This document shows, piece by piece, positions 5,103 through 5,773 of a DNA stretch of 5,773 nucleotides. A program made the position numbers and the translations under genes. The notes below the pieces were generated by a model. It saw only the letters and a list, made by a program, of their open reading frames with translations, ran no database searches and had not been told where the DNA came from. The DNA comes from DAOPYE01 sp035352715 (GTDB lineage: Bacteria; Acidobacteriota; Holophagae; Holophagales; Holophagaceae). Numbering within the stretch: position 1 is the first letter of the stretch; every line of letters starts with the position of its first letter. Location of the stretch: positions 1 to 5,773 of the forward strand of contig DAOPYE010000126.1 in the NCBI GenBank assembly GCA_035352715.1, given 5' to 3'.

Positions 5103-5773
5103 TTATTCGTTATCTCCCCCGGTGACCACCGTGGCTTCGGTTACCACCTGGGCCGAGGTCTTGTCGTCCCAGACCCATTCGGCCACTTCTGGCAGATCCT
5201 CGCCGTGCGCGCGGGCGTAGGTGGTGGCGCGGATACGGGCGTCCTGCATCTCCTGGATGAGCCCTGCGTAGCGCGCTGCGAGGCCGGGCACCCGCTCCAG
5301 CACATCGATGACCAGCCGGTAGCGGTCGAGGTCGTTCACCATGACCATATCGAACGGCGTCGTCGTGCCCCCTTCTTCCTTGAAGCCGCGGACATGGATG
5401 TTCTCGTGCCCGTTGCGCCGGTAGGTCAGCCTGTGGATGAGCGTGGGATAGCCGTGGTACGCGAAGATGACGGGCTTATCCACGGTGAAAATGGCGTCGA
5501 ACTCGGTGTCATTGATTCCGTGCGGATGCTCCTTGGGATCCTGCAGCCGCATGAGGTCGACGACGTTGACGAAGCGGACCTTCAGGTGGGGAAGCTTTTC
5601 GCGCAGGATCTTCGCTGCGGCCAGGGCTTCGAGCGTGGGCACGTCGCCCGCGGAAGCGATGACGACATCGGGCTCGTCTCCGGCGACCTCGGTCCCGGCC
5701 CAGTGCCAGATGCCCAGGCCCCGTTTGAAGTGCAGGCGCGCCTCTTCCATGCTCAGGAATTGGGGCGCGGGTT
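5103..5773 (-). CDS. xfp: Phosphoketolase, C-terminal 222 residues (5' end beyond right edge)
   Basis: The fragment matches the C-terminal domain of xylulose-5-phosphate/fructose-6-phosphate phosphoketolase, a cytoplasmic thiamine-diphosphate enzyme of roughly 800 residues. It cleaves the sugar phosphate with inorganic phosphate to acetyl phosphate plus glyceraldehyde-3-P or erythrose-4-P. The reading frame is open to the right edge and starts there with PAPQFLSMEEARLHFKRGLGIW, which aligns with the family's conserved QP-x-x-Q-W-L-x-M stretch, so the internal Met at 5750 is not the true start. Further signatures are VNVVDLMRLQDPKEHPHG (from fragment residue 68), AYHGYPTLIHRLTYRR (from 104) and TPFDMVMVNDLDR (138-150). 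The stop is TAA at 5105-5103. The ThDP-binding domains lie outside the window, so activity and substrate preference cannot be judged. The gene converges on the 179-aa gene and ends in a strong hairpin. Confidence 0.95.
   Translation of the reverse strand, partial: PAPQFLSMEEARLHFKRGLGIWHWAGTEVAGDEPDVVIASAGDVPTLEALAAAKILREKLPHLKVRFVNVVDLMRLQDPKEHPHGINDTEFDAIFTVDKPVIFAYHGYPTLIHRLTYRRNGHENIHVRGFKEEGGTTTPFDMVMVNDLDRYRLVIDVLERVPGLAARYAGLIQEMQDARIRATTYARAHGEDLPEVAEWVWDDKTSAQVVTEATVVTGGDNE

Overview
The window is GC-rich chromosomal DNA, probably bacterial, with strong G/C third-position bias and long antisense shadow ORFs. The central-metabolism gene set (a long-form PPi-dependent phosphofructokinase and a phosphoketolase) and a secreted CE15 glucuronoyl esterase would suit an Acidobacteriota member of the Holophaga/Geothrix type. 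That placement is an inference from gene content and sequence style, not from a marker gene.

Layout. (1) Bases 1-196, minus strand: the N-terminus of a gene running off the left edge. It reads like a minimal-nucleotidyltransferase-fold protein whose catalytic carboxylates are missing. (2) Bases 197-484: non-coding, locally AT-rich, with a possible leftward promoter, three TTGCACCT repeats, a bulged hairpin and a terminator. (3) Bases 485-560, minus strand: an intact tRNA-Thr(CGU) with encoded CCA, whose 3' end faces the left region. (4) Bases 561-960: non-coding leader with a tRNA-like fragment and two short inverted repeats. (5) Bases 961-2352, plus: exported CE15-type esterase, followed by a hairpin terminator. 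(6) Bases 2589-4379, plus: PPi-phosphofructokinase, closed by a very strong terminator. (7) Bases 4452-4991, plus: a 179-aa protein of unknown family whose ribosome binding site abuts that terminator. (8) Bases 5103-5773, minus: the C-terminal 222 residues of a phosphoketolase, converging on the plus-strand genes across a 13-bp hairpin terminator.

How the genes fit together. The esterase would cut ester links between lignin and glucuronoxylan outside the cytoplasm. PPi-PFK handles the fructose-6-phosphate/fructose-1,6-bisphosphate step using pyrophosphate. Phosphoketolase splits xylulose-5-P or fructose-6-P into acetyl phosphate and a shorter sugar phosphate. Together they suggest use of plant-derived sugars through a flexible, energy-saving central metabolism, but each gene has its own terminator, so the window does not show a single operon.

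No CRISPR array, insertion sequence, or clearly new multi-gene system is visible. The best leads are the degenerate nucleotidyltransferase-like gene beside a tRNA with repeated TTGCACCT words, the CE15 enzyme lacking its canonical acidic residue, and the orphan 179-aa gene isolated between terminators.
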